Positions 9,233 to 15,968 are shown, counted from the first letter of the stretch. The stretch: 24,550 nucleotides of DNA from JBARRS01 sp049644345 (GCA_049644345.1 JBARRS010000095.1:1-24550); one strand, 5' to 3'. The notes: a model not told the origin generated them from the sequence alone. Program-made: numbers and translations.

Positions 9233-10540
9233 TTGAGCGAGGTCGTCTCCACCCAGTCAGCGTTCGACGGGCGCATTGCCACGCGCGAGGCCAGCATCGG
9301 CATCGTCGGCCTCGGGTACGCGGGGTTGCCGCTCGCCATGGCGTTCGCGGAAGCGGGCTTTCCCGTCACGGGCATCGACCTCTCCCAGTACCGCGTCGAA
9401 GCCGTCAACGGGCGCCGCTCGTACCTCGTCGACGTGCCCGCAGAGCGGTACGAGGGCCTCGACGGCCGGCTCAGCGCGACCACCGACTTCGCCGCGGTCG
9501 CAGAGCTCGACGCGCTGACGATCTGCGTGCCGACGCCGCTCTCGAAGACGCGCACGCCCGACCTCTCCTACATCGTCGCCGCGGCTGAGTCGGTCGCCGC
9601 CAACCTCCGGCCCGGGCAGCTCGTCGTCCTCCAGTCGACGACCTATCCCGGGACGACGGAGGAGATCGTGCTCCCGATCCTGGCGAAGACCGGCGCGAAG
9701 GTCGGGACGGATTTCTTCCTCGGTTATGCGCCGGAGCGCGTCGACCCCGGCAACAAGACCTTCACGATCAAGAACACGCCGAAGCTCGTCGCCGGCGTAA
9801 CCGACGAGTGCGAGCGGCGCACCGAGCTCCTCTACCGCCAGATCGTCGACGAGGTCGTGCCCGTCTCGAGCCCGATAGTGGCCGAGACGGCGAAGCTGCA
9901 CGAGAACACGTTCCGCGCGGTCAACATCGCGCTCGCCAATGAGCTCGCGCTCATGTGCGACAGGCTGGAGATCTCCGCGTGGGAGGTAATCGAGGCGGCG
10001 TCCTCGAAACCATTCGGCTTCCTCCCCCACTACCCGGGCCCGGGCCTCGGCGGCGATTGCATTCCCGTGGTGCCGCACTTCCTGGCCTGGCGGCTGCGCG
10101 AGTACGGCTACTCCGCGCGCCTGATCGACGCCGCGCACGAGATCAACGCAGCGATGCCGCTCTACGTCGTGCAGAAGATCTCCGACACGCTCAACGAACA
10201 GGGCCGGCCGATCAGGGGCTCGAAGCTGCTCTTGCTCGGGATGGCCTACAAGGCGGACGTCCACGACACGCGGGAGTCTCCGAGCCTCGAGATCATGCGC
10301 CAGCTGCTGCACCGCGGCGGCGAGGTCACGTACTGCGACCCGTTGGTCGGGTTCGTCGAGCTCGACGGTGTCCAACACGAAACCGTGGACTGGTCGGCCG
10401 AGCAGGTGGCGGACGCCGACTGCGTCGTGCTGCTGACCCCGCACAGGCGCTTCACCGAGGAGCCTCTCTGGGAGCACGCGCGGCTCGTCGTCGACACGCG
10501 CAACGCGGTGCCGCGGGCGCCGAACGTCCGCACGATCTAG
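9233..10540 (+). CDS. Nucleotide-sugar 6-dehydrogenase (UDP-GlcNAc dehydrogenase WbpA-like)
   Basis: NAD-dependent enzyme that oxidises C6 of a UDP-sugar to the uronic acid in two steps. The product is 435 residues. Motifs are a Rossmann GIVGLGYAGLPLAMAFA (23-39), the conserved STTYPGTTEE, GYAPERVDPGN, the catalytic lysine region ETAKLHENTFRAVNIALANE, and the nucleophile Cys in GPGLGGDCIPVVPHF. The last motif resembles WbpA/WbpO/WecC enzymes (GLGGHCIPxDP) more than UDP-glucose dehydrogenase, favouring an N-acetylated hexosamine substrate. It differs in having Asp for His and Val for Asp. The start is TTG at 9233; no ribosome site is obvious. The stop abuts the next gene's TTG with no gap, indicating one operon. 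Confidence 0.92.
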   Translation: MSEVVSTQSAFDGRIATREASIGIVGLGYAGLPLAMAFAEAGFPVTGIDLSQYRVEAVNGRRSYLVDVPAERYEGLDGRLSATTDFAAVAELDALTICVPTPLSKTRTPDLSYIVAAAESVAANLRPGQLVVLQSTTYPGTTEEIVLPILAKTGAKVGTDFFLGYAPERVDPGNKTFTIKNTPKLVAGVTDECERRTELLYRQIVDEVVPVSSPIVAETAKLHENTFRAVNIALANELALMCDRLEISAWEVIEAASSKPFGFLPHYPGPGLGGDCIPVVPHFLAWRLREYGYSARLIDAAHEINAAMPLYVVQKISDTLNEQGRPIRGSKLLLLGMAYKADVHDTRESPSLEIMRQLLHRGGEVTYCDPLVGFVELDGVQHETVDWSAEQVADADCVVLLTPHRRFTEEPLWEHARLVVDTRNAVPRAPNVRTI

Positions 10541-11374
10541 TTGCTCCTCGTCCTCGGGGCGGGGTACGTCGGCGCAAAGCTCGCGGAGCTTGCGCTCGAC
10601 CGCGGGGACGAGGTGGTACTCGCCGACAACTGGTTCGCGACCGAGGCGGCCCAGCTGGAGCCGCTCGAGGCACGCGGCGCCCGCGTCCTGACGGCCGACA
10701 TCCGCCGCCGCGACGAGATCGAGGCGCTGCTCGCGGAAGGGCCGGAACGGGTCTACCTGCTCGCCGCACAAGCGAGCCGCCCGCTCGCCGAGCGCGACCC
10801 GGACTACACGGAGGAGACAAACGTCACCGGGATTCGGCGCGTCGCTCAGGCGCTCGCGTCGGCCGGCGGTCCCGGCGCCGTCTTCGCAAGCTCGCTACAC
10901 GTCTACGGGCCCGTCGAGGGGGAGGTCGGGCCCGAGACGCCTTACGGACCGCAGACCGACCTCGCGCATCTGTCGAAGATCTACGGCGAGCTGTGCCTCC
11001 GGATGCACGCGGCCCAGGTCTTTCCGCTCTCGATCCTGCGGCTGGGGATCGTCTACGGACCGAGCCCTGTCGAGCACGAGCGGCCGGAGTCGCAGACGGT
11101 CGTCGACAAGTTCCGCCGACTTGCCTCCGCCGGCGAGAAGCTCCCGCTCGATGACGGCGGACGGACGGCGATCGGCGTCGTCCACGTCGAGGACGCCGCG
11201 CGGATCCTCCTCGAGGCGCCAGAGGACGCGATCGAGAACGTAGCCGCCGAAACCATGACCGTCTCAGATGTGGCCGCGCTGGCCGAAGGACGCGAGCCGG
11301 CGGGAGGATCGCCGTGCACGTTTTCGAGCCCGTTCGAGTACCGGCACCGGCTCGCTGAATACTTCCGCGGATGA
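10541..11374 (+). CDS. NAD-dependent epimerase/dehydratase-like protein, catalytic Tyr absent
   Basis: Extended short-chain dehydrogenase of 277 residues. It starts LLVLGAGYVGAKLAE (GxGxxG, 6-11) and has an acidic end of strand 2 (VVLADN). The catalytic region has FASSLHVYG (Ser118) and a Lys in LAHLSKIYGE (Lys146). The position four before that lysine, normally the YxxxK tyrosine, is Ala142. Pro and Gly contacts resemble sugar-nucleotide enzymes (RLGIVYGP, 167-174). The TTG start directly follows the dehydrogenase stop, and the end overlaps the next ATG as ATGA. It is probably a nucleotide-sugar binding or modifying enzyme acting on the upstream product. Whether it is catalytically active is uncertain. 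Confidence 0.82.
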   Translation: MLLVLGAGYVGAKLAELALDRGDEVVLADNWFATEAAQLEPLEARGARVLTADIRRRDEIEALLAEGPERVYLLAAQASRPLAERDPDYTEETNVTGIRRVAQALASAGGPGAVFASSLHVYGPVEGEVGPETPYGPQTDLAHLSKIYGELCLRMHAAQVFPLSILRLGIVYGPSPVEHERPESQTVVDKFRRLASAGEKLPLDDGGRTAIGVVHVEDAARILLEAPEDAIENVAAETMTVSDVAALAEGREPAGGSPCTFSSPFEYRHRLAEYFRG

Positions 11375-12243
11375 GATTCCTCGTCACCGGCGCGACCGGC
11401 TTCCTCGGCTCGCGCGCGGTCGAGCGGCTGCGCGGGCACGACCACGAGGTGATCGCGCTCGCGCGCCCCGGAGGCGCGACACGTGCGACCGCGGCGGACG
11501 CCGTGCGTCTCGATGCGGGAGACCCCGCGGCGCGCGAGCTCGTCGCCGGCTGCGACGCGGTCCTCCACTTCGCGGGCATCCCGGATCCGGCGCGCGCGCG
11601 GAGCGACCCTGCCCGCGCCGTGCGTGAGAACGCGGGCACGACGCTGAACCTGCTCGAGGGATGCGCCGAGCACGGAGCCGGTCTCGTCTACCCCTCGACG
11701 CACCGCGCCGCGCTCGAGCCGCCGCCCGACGAGTACGCCCTGTCGAAACGTCTCGGCGAGGAGGCCTGCGGCCTCCACCGCGGGCGCGCGACCGTCGTTC
11801 GCTTCCCGTCCGTCTACGGACCGGGCCAGGTCGCGTGGGAGGGCGCGACCGGGGCGATCGCGACGTTCGCGGCGCGCGCGCTGGAGGGCGCGCCGATCGT
11901 CATCGTCGGCGATCCGAAGCGCACGCGCGACTTCCTGTACGTCGACGACGCCGTCGCGGCGATCGAGCAAGTCGTCGCCGACGGCTTGTGGGACGAGACA
12001 GTCACGACCGGGAGCGGCGTAGGCACGCCGCTCTTGCGCGCCGCGGAGCTCGTCCGCGAGGCGGCAGACTCGTCGTCGCCGATCGAGACGCCGGGAGGGG
12101 ACCTGCCTCCTGGAGAGAACGAGAGCTACGAGGCGGGCCCGCAGACCGCCTCGCTAGGGTGTCTCCCGCTGGAGGAGGGGATCCGACGCTATGTCGACTG
12201 GCTTCGCAAGCATCCCGCTGCTCAAGGCCGCACCGGAGGCTGA
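11371..12243 (+). CDS. NAD-dependent epimerase/dehydratase (nucleotide-sugar)
   Basis: Second short-chain enzyme, 290 residues, starting MRFLVTGATGFLGSRAVERL (GxxGxxG at 7-13). The catalytic set is intact: Ser/Thr in YPSTHRA (109-110) and Tyr122/Lys126 in EYALSKRLGEE. Substrate-side motifs are VVRFPSVYGPGQ and TRDFLYVDDAVAAIE, the latter typical of UDP-glucose 4-epimerase and dTDP-sugar families. The ATG at 11371 overlaps the previous stop by 4 bases. The 3' end overlaps the next gene by 53 bases in another frame. Its exact reaction (4-epimerase, 4,6-dehydratase or reductase) cannot be told from sequence alone. Confidence 0.87.
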   Translation: MRFLVTGATGFLGSRAVERLRGHDHEVIALARPGGATRATAADAVRLDAGDPAARELVAGCDAVLHFAGIPDPARARSDPARAVRENAGTTLNLLEGCAEHGAGLVYPSTHRAALEPPPDEYALSKRLGEEACGLHRGRATVVRFPSVYGPGQVAWEGATGAIATFAARALEGAPIVIVGDPKRTRDFLYVDDAVAAIEQVVADGLWDETVTTGSGVGTPLLRAAELVREAADSSSPIETPGGDLPPGENESYEAGPQTASLGCLPLEEGIRRYVDWLRKHPAAQGRTGG

Positions 12244-14191
12244 CCAACTCGACGACCGGCTGGATGGCGGCCCCTGGCGCGGGATCGAGCTCGCGCTCAT
12301 GCCCCGGCATATCGCCGAGGATGACGCCCTCGAGTGCGCGATCGAGGCGACGCGGGAGGCCACAGCCGGTCTGATCCTCACCGCCGAAGCTCCTGTGGCC
12401 TGGCCGAGCGGCGCCTTCGTCCGGGTCGACCGGCTCGACGACGAGGCCCGGGCCGGCATCGAGCGCAGCGCCGAGTTCGCTCGCGCGATCGGCTCGCCGG
12501 TGCTGACGATCCACCTGTTCGCGCCGCTCTCGCCCGGCGAGTTCCGGGCGGCAGGGCTGCCCGACGACGCTGAAACAGAGCGCTTCCTGCGCTTCTACGC
12601 GGACGCATGCCTTGCGCGCGGCGTCACCCCGCTGATCGAGAACGTGCCGCCGGTCCTCCGGATGCGGATGGGAGGCGTCTTCCTCTCCCCCGTCGGCGGC
12701 CACTGGCGCGACCTGCTCGCCTGGCGCGCCCGCATCCCGGAGCTCGGCTTCACGCTCGACACATCACACGCGGCGCTGTTTCGGAGCTTCGTCGCCGCAT
12801 ACCCCGCCCTCTTCGGCCTCGCCTCGGATGACGAGCTCGACCTCGACCGCTACGTCGACGAGCTTGGGCCGGCCGCCCAGGTCGCGCACGTCTCCGACGC
12901 ACATGGGCTGCTCGGCGAGGGGCTCCCGTACGGGAGCGGCGAGCTCGATCTCGACCGGGTGGTGAGGCGCCTGGCAGAGCTCGTCCCGTACGTCGTCGCC
13001 GAGATCAACGAGCCCGACCCGGCGCGCTCGGGCGACATGAAGGCGGGCTACCGCGCAATCGAACGCGCCCTCACCGCGAGGTCCGAGCCGCGACCGGCCG
13101 CCAAGCGGCGGCTCCCCGCCGACGCCTTCGACTGGCAGGCGGTGCTCGAGCGGCGTGACCCCGTACCGTCGGTGCTGGAGCTCCAGGAGCGCTTCGGCGG
13201 CCGCCGGGTGCTCGTCACCGGCGGCGGCGGCTCGATCGCACGGACGCTCGCGACCTTCCTTGCCGGCTTCCGGCCGGAGCGGATCACGCTGATGGACTCG
13301 CACGAGCCGTCGCTGACCGCCGACCGGCGCGGCCGCGACGCGGCGCAGCTCGAGCGGGTCGGCCACGTTCTGTGCGACGTCCGCGAGCCCGGCCGGCTCG
13401 AGCGCGAGCTCGCGCACGCACGACCGGACGTGGTCTTCCACATGGCCGCCTACAAGCACGTCGACTGGGCTGAGATCTTCCCCGAGGAGTTCGTCGACAC
13501 GAACCTCCACGGGAGCTGGAACCTGCTGCGCGCGGCCGAGGCCGCGGGGGTCGACACGGTCGTCGTCGCCTCGACCGACAAGGCCGCCCTCGCCGCGAGC
13601 TTCTACGGCCGGACGAAACGGTTCATGGAGCAGCTCACCGCCTTCGCGGCGCGACGCACCGGCGCCCGACGGACCGCCGTGCGGCTCGTGAACGTGCTCG
13701 GCAGCGCCGGCGCCGTCTCGGAGACGTTCCTGCGCCAGGCGCGCGCGGGCGTCCCCCTGACGGTCACCGACACCGGGATGGTGCGCTACTGGATCACGAT
13801 GACCCACTCGGCCTGCCTCGTCGCGCAGGCGGCGCTCCTCGCGGGCGAAGGAGCATTGCTCTGCGCGCCGCACGACCCGGTGACGCTCACCGTAGGAGAG
13901 CTCGCCGAGCGGGTCTGGCGCCTGTGCGGAAATCCAGGTACGCCGGAGCTCGACGTGGTCGGGATCCGCCGCGGCGAGACCCTCTCCGAGGTGCTGATCG
14001 GCCCCGGCGAGGAGCTCGGGGACGAACGCCACCAGGGGATCGCTCCGATCGAGGCCGAGATCTCGACCGCGGGCGCCGCCTGGGTGGTCGAGCGCCTCCC
14101 CGACCGAGCGAGCCGCGAGGACGCCCGCGCGATCTGGCTCGAGGCGATGCAGCGCCCTGGCCTGCTCGCGCCGGCGCGCGCGGGCGGCTAG
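12191..14191 (+). CDS. Fusion: sugar isomerase/epimerase-type TIM barrel plus CapD-type nucleotide-sugar dehydratase
   Basis: A 666-residue two-domain protein. Residues about 5-295 form a xylose-isomerase-like TIM barrel (AP_endonuc_2 type). The metal-ligand pattern is preserved: Glu150 in PLIENVPP, Asp190 and His193 in FTLDTSHA, Asp236 and His238 in VAHVSDAHG, and Glu271 in VAEINEPD. A linker of about 30 residues follows. Residues about 335-660 are a CapD/FlaA1-type short-chain dehydratase with VLVTGGGGSIARTL (340-353), VVFHMAAYKHV (414-424), ASTDKAAL (460-467) and the catalytic FYGRTKR (Tyr472, Lys476). The tyrosine resembles PseB/FlaA1 rather than Met-containing WbpM forms. The ATG at 12191 lies inside the previous gene. 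It is kept because FASIPLLKA looks like barrel strand 1 and no better start follows before the conserved region. It likely makes or isomerises a deoxy-keto sugar for the glycan module. Confidence 0.87.
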   Translation: MSTGFASIPLLKAAPEADQLDDRLDGGPWRGIELALMPRHIAEDDALECAIEATREATAGLILTAEAPVAWPSGAFVRVDRLDDEARAGIERSAEFARAIGSPVLTIHLFAPLSPGEFRAAGLPDDAETERFLRFYADACLARGVTPLIENVPPVLRMRMGGVFLSPVGGHWRDLLAWRARIPELGFTLDTSHAALFRSFVAAYPALFGLASDDELDLDRYVDELGPAAQVAHVSDAHGLLGEGLPYGSGELDLDRVVRRLAELVPYVVAEINEPDPARSGDMKAGYRAIERALTARSEPRPAAKRRLPADAFDWQAVLERRDPVPSVLELQERFGGRRVLVTGGGGSIARTLATFLAGFRPERITLMDSHEPSLTADRRGRDAAQLERVGHVLCDVREPGRLERELAHARPDVVFHMAAYKHVDWAEIFPEEFVDTNLHGSWNLLRAAEAAGVDTVVVASTDKAALAASFYGRTKRFMEQLTAFAARRTGARRTAVRLVNVLGSAGAVSETFLRQARAGVPLTVTDTGMVRYWITMTHSACLVAQAALLAGEGALLCAPHDPVTLTVGELAERVWRLCGNPGTPELDVVGIRRGETLSEVLIGPGEELGDERHQGIAPIEAEISTAGAAWVVERLPDRASREDARAIWLEAMQRPGLLAPARAGG

Positions 14192-14214
14192 CCGAAGCCG
14201 CCGAACTCCCCCGC

Positions 14215-14220
14215 TATAGT
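14215..14220 (+). promoter_or_regulatory. -10 element of the fluoride-riboswitch transcript
   Basis: TATAGT differs from TATAAT by one base and lies 24 bases past the stop of the CapD fusion. Initiation about seven bases downstream (near 14227) would place the transcript start just ahead of P1 of the aptamer at 14234. No -35 match is visible at 16-18 bases spacing. Confidence 0.55.
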
Positions 14221-14233
14221 GGTCGCGCTGCAA

Positions 14234-14285
14234 GCGCGATGAGGCTCGCGCCGAACCGCGGGAAGTCCCGCTGATGGCCTCTACT
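14234..14285 (+). ncRNA. Fluoride riboswitch aptamer (crcB motif)
   Basis: Every conserved element of the fluoride aptamer is present. P1 is GCGCG (14234-14238) with CGCGC (14247-14251), enclosing ATGAGGCT. A linker CGAAC follows. P2 is GCGGG (14258-14262), loop AAGT, CCCGC (14267-14271). The 3' segment TGATGGCCTCTACT (14272-14285) matches the known aptamer exactly. The pseudoknot GAGGC (14241-14245) with GCCTC (14277-14281) is intact. From memory, the alignment to the crystallised Thermotoga petrophila aptamer is nearly gap-free outside the stems and the P1-P2 linker. In known cases fluoride with Mg stabilises the pseudoknot and turns on fluoride exporters or fluoride-sensitive enzymes. Here the downstream genes are of unknown family. 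Confidence 0.94.
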
Positions 14286-14312
14286 CCTGGGGTTGCCTGC
14301 AGAGGTAGAGGA
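14278..14312 (+). promoter_or_regulatory. Riboswitch expression platform: hairpin covering the ribosome-binding site
   Basis: CCTCTAC (14278-14284), the 3' part of the aptamer, is perfectly complementary to GTAGAGG (14305-14311). That segment overlaps the second of two AGAGG ribosome-site copies (14301-14305, 14307-14311) ahead of the ATG at 14313. The hairpin and the ligand-stabilised pseudoknot both need CCTC, so they exclude each other. Predicted logic: fluoride bound, pseudoknot formed, ribosome site free, translation ON; no fluoride, ribosome site paired, OFF. No U-run follows, so a terminator mechanism is unlikely. Confidence 0.75.
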
Positions 14313-14792
14313 ATGAGCGACATCGATGGCAGCAGTTCTGGCGGCGACGATCGTCCGCTGAGCGCGCGGCTTGGCCTTCCGGGCGGTGAGATGACGCTGG
14401 TCGACATCGACCTCGACGATCGCGATGAGCAAGAACTGAGGCGTAGAGCCGAGGTCGACGCCCTCGCACCCTCGGACTACGCGGCGCTCGCCCGCTACGT
14501 CCTCTATCTGGGCTTCGCCTTCCTCGAGGCGGAGATGCTCGCCGAGGACGCCGGCTCGCCGGCCGAGGCGTTCGCACGGCTTCACCGGCTCTATGGGGGC
14601 GTGGGCGGAGAGGGCGCCGTGCTGCGTTTCCATTACAGCGAATCGGCACGCGGCTTCGCGGAGGAGAAGCGGGCGCGTGCGGCGCACGAGCGGATGGCCG
14701 GCGCCTACGAGTTCCTCATCGAGAAGATGCAGGCGGAGATCGCGACGCGCGAGGAGCGCATCGGCCGCCTCGCGGAGGAGCTGGCCGAATGA
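14313..14792 (+). CDS. Fluoride-riboswitch-controlled helical protein, unknown family (protein A)
   Basis: A 159-residue soluble protein I do not recognise. The start at ATG 14313 is set by AGAGG seven bases upstream; the ATG at 14274 lies inside the aptamer and is rejected. The N-terminus (1-40) is acidic and Gly/Ser-rich with DIDLDDRDEQEL. Residues about 52-94 are helical (DYAALARYVLYLGFAFLEAE, then LHRLY). Residues 93-117 contain LY-x9-LRFHYSESARGF, a block shared with the next gene. Residues about 115-159 form a charged coiled coil. There is no signal peptide, membrane helix or obvious catalytic motif, so it is not a Fluc/CrcB channel or CLC antiporter. It overlaps the next gene by 4 bases (ATGA). 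The riboswitch implies a role in the fluoride response, perhaps as part of a heteromer with its neighbour (inference). Confidence 0.85.
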   Translation: MSDIDGSSSGGDDRPLSARLGLPGGEMTLVDIDLDDRDEQELRRRAEVDALAPSDYAALARYVLYLGFAFLEAEMLAEDAGSPAEAFARLHRLYGGVGGEGAVLRFHYSESARGFAEEKRARAAHERMAGAYEFLIEKMQAEIATREERIGRLAEELAE

Positions 14793-15379
14793 GGATCGAG
14801 CTGCTGGCGGCAGACCGTGAGGAGTTCGGCGCAGCCGGAATCGAGCCCGAGGACGCGTTTCGACGCGGCGTGGCCGCGCTCGGCTCACGCCCGACGCACG
14901 GGAAGCCCAGAGAGGCGCCGGGGACGGCGGCCGGGGTCGAGGAGCTCGTCCACCTGTATGCGGAGGCCGCTGCCGACATGCGCTTGCTCCGGTTCTCGTT
15001 CGCGACGAAGGCCGGCGACTACCATCGCTCGCGCGAGCGCTACGACGCGGTGGAGAGCTCGATGGCAGACCTCAAGAAGGGAAAGGTGCCCGCGCTGCGC
15101 GCGCGACTTCGTGAGCTCCGTTCGCACGAGGCGGAGCTCGAACGGAAGCTGCGCGAGTGCGGCCGCGACCCAGGTCGGATCGGACCGCGCGTGCCGGCCG
15201 AGACGGCGATCGACCCGACGCCGAAGCCGGGCGAGGGCGACGAAGGGCGTCGAACGCTTCCGCCGCTGCCTCCACGCACGAGGCTCCTCGCCCGCCTGCT
15301 CGGCCCCGGTGGACGCCGTTTCTTGCCTAGCGAGTTCCGTACAGCCGGTCGCCGGCGTCCCCGAGACCCGGAACGATGA
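14789..15379 (+). CDS. Fluoride-riboswitch operon helical protein, unknown family (protein B)
   Basis: A 196-residue protein of unknown family, translationally coupled to the previous gene by ATGA. Residues 56-80 contain LY-x9-LRFSFATKAGDYH, matching the LY-x9-LRFHYSESARGF block of protein A with identical spacing. A coiled coil follows (about 80-122, rich in Arg, Glu and Leu). The C-terminal 70 residues are Pro/Arg-rich and probably disordered (ETAIDPTPKPGEGDEG, then LPPLPPRTRLLARLLGPGG). No transmembrane segment or enzyme motif is visible. The last 53 bases are antisense to the end of upp, so the extreme C-terminus (about 18 residues) is the least certain part. It is likely an interacting partner of protein A. 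Confidence 0.8.
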   Translation: MRIELLAADREEFGAAGIEPEDAFRRGVAALGSRPTHGKPREAPGTAAGVEELVHLYAEAAADMRLLRFSFATKAGDYHRSRERYDAVESSMADLKKGKVPALRARLRELRSHEAELERKLRECGRDPGRIGPRVPAETAIDPTPKPGEGDEGRRTLPPLPPRTRLLARLLGPGGRRFLPSEFRTAGRRRPRDPER

Positions 15380-15968
15380 AGCCGCGCTCGTCCAGGCCGC
15401 GGTCGACCGCTGCCGTGACGATGTGCACATCGGGATGATCGGCGTGCACGTGCTCGATCCCCTCCGGCGCGGCCACGAGCGAGACGAGCATGACCGAGCG
15501 GGCGCCCGCCTGCTTCACCGTCGAGATCGCGGCGACGCTCGAATTGCCCGTCGCGAGCATCGGGTCGAGCACGATCACGTCCCGCTGGTCGAGGTCGGCG
15601 GGCAGCTTGACGTAGTACTCGACCGGCTCGAGCGTCTCCTCGTCGCGGTATAGGCCGATGAAGCCGACGCGCGCGCTCGAGACGAGCGAGAGCACGCCGT
15701 CGAGCATCCCCACGCCCGCCCGCAGCACGGGGCAGACCGCAACCTTCTTCCCCGAGATCCGCTGCGCGGCCGTCCGCTCGAGCGGCGTCTCGATCTCGAC
15801 CTCCTCCGTCGGGAAGTCCTTCGTCGCCTCGTAGGTGAGCAGCAGCGTCACCTCGTTCGCGAGCTTGCGAAAGTGAACGGTCGGCGTCTCTCGGTCGCGC
15901 AGATACGAGAGCTTGTGCTGGACCAGCGGGTGGCCCACCACGGTGAGGCGGCCTGTCGTGAGGCTCAC
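15327..15968 (-). CDS. upp: Uracil phosphoribosyltransferase
   Basis: Pyrimidine salvage enzyme: uracil plus PRPP gives UMP and pyrophosphate. The product is 213 residues, normal length. It starts with HPLVQHKLSYLRDRETP, has the PRPP-binding VIVLDPMLATGNSSVAAI (about 130-147) and ends in the family signature ERGFIVPGLGDAGDRLYGTR (194-213), which binds uracil. The GTG at 15968 overlaps the glyA stop (GTGA), so the two are co-translated. The end overlaps the convergent fluoride-operon gene by 53 bases. glyA-upp next to ATP synthase genes is a known arrangement in Firmicutes. Confidence 0.97.
   Translation of the reverse strand: MSLTTGRLTVVGHPLVQHKLSYLRDRETPTVHFRKLANEVTLLLTYEATKDFPTEEVEIETPLERTAAQRISGKKVAVCPVLRAGVGMLDGVLSLVSSARVGFIGLYRDEETLEPVEYYVKLPADLDQRDVIVLDPMLATGNSSVAAISTVKQAGARSVMLVSLVAAPEGIEHVHADHPDVHIVTAAVDRGLDERGFIVPGLGDAGDRLYGTR

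Noticed and set aside
14224..14238. Hairpin CGCGCT/AGCGCG just before the aptamer
   Set aside because: The predicted transcript start near 14227 lies inside it, so it would be mostly untranscribed. It shares bases with P1 and is not needed to explain the leader.
14239..14274. An 11-codon upstream open frame ending in TGATG, as if coupled to the ATG at 14274
   Set aside because: It lies entirely inside the fluoride aptamer, whose conserved bases explain the ATG and TGATG by chance. The ribosome site and structure favour the start at 14313.
12764..14407. A 547-codon minus-strand open frame
   Set aside because: It is antisense to the TIM-CapD fusion and would run through the riboswitch; its composition is that of a shadow frame.
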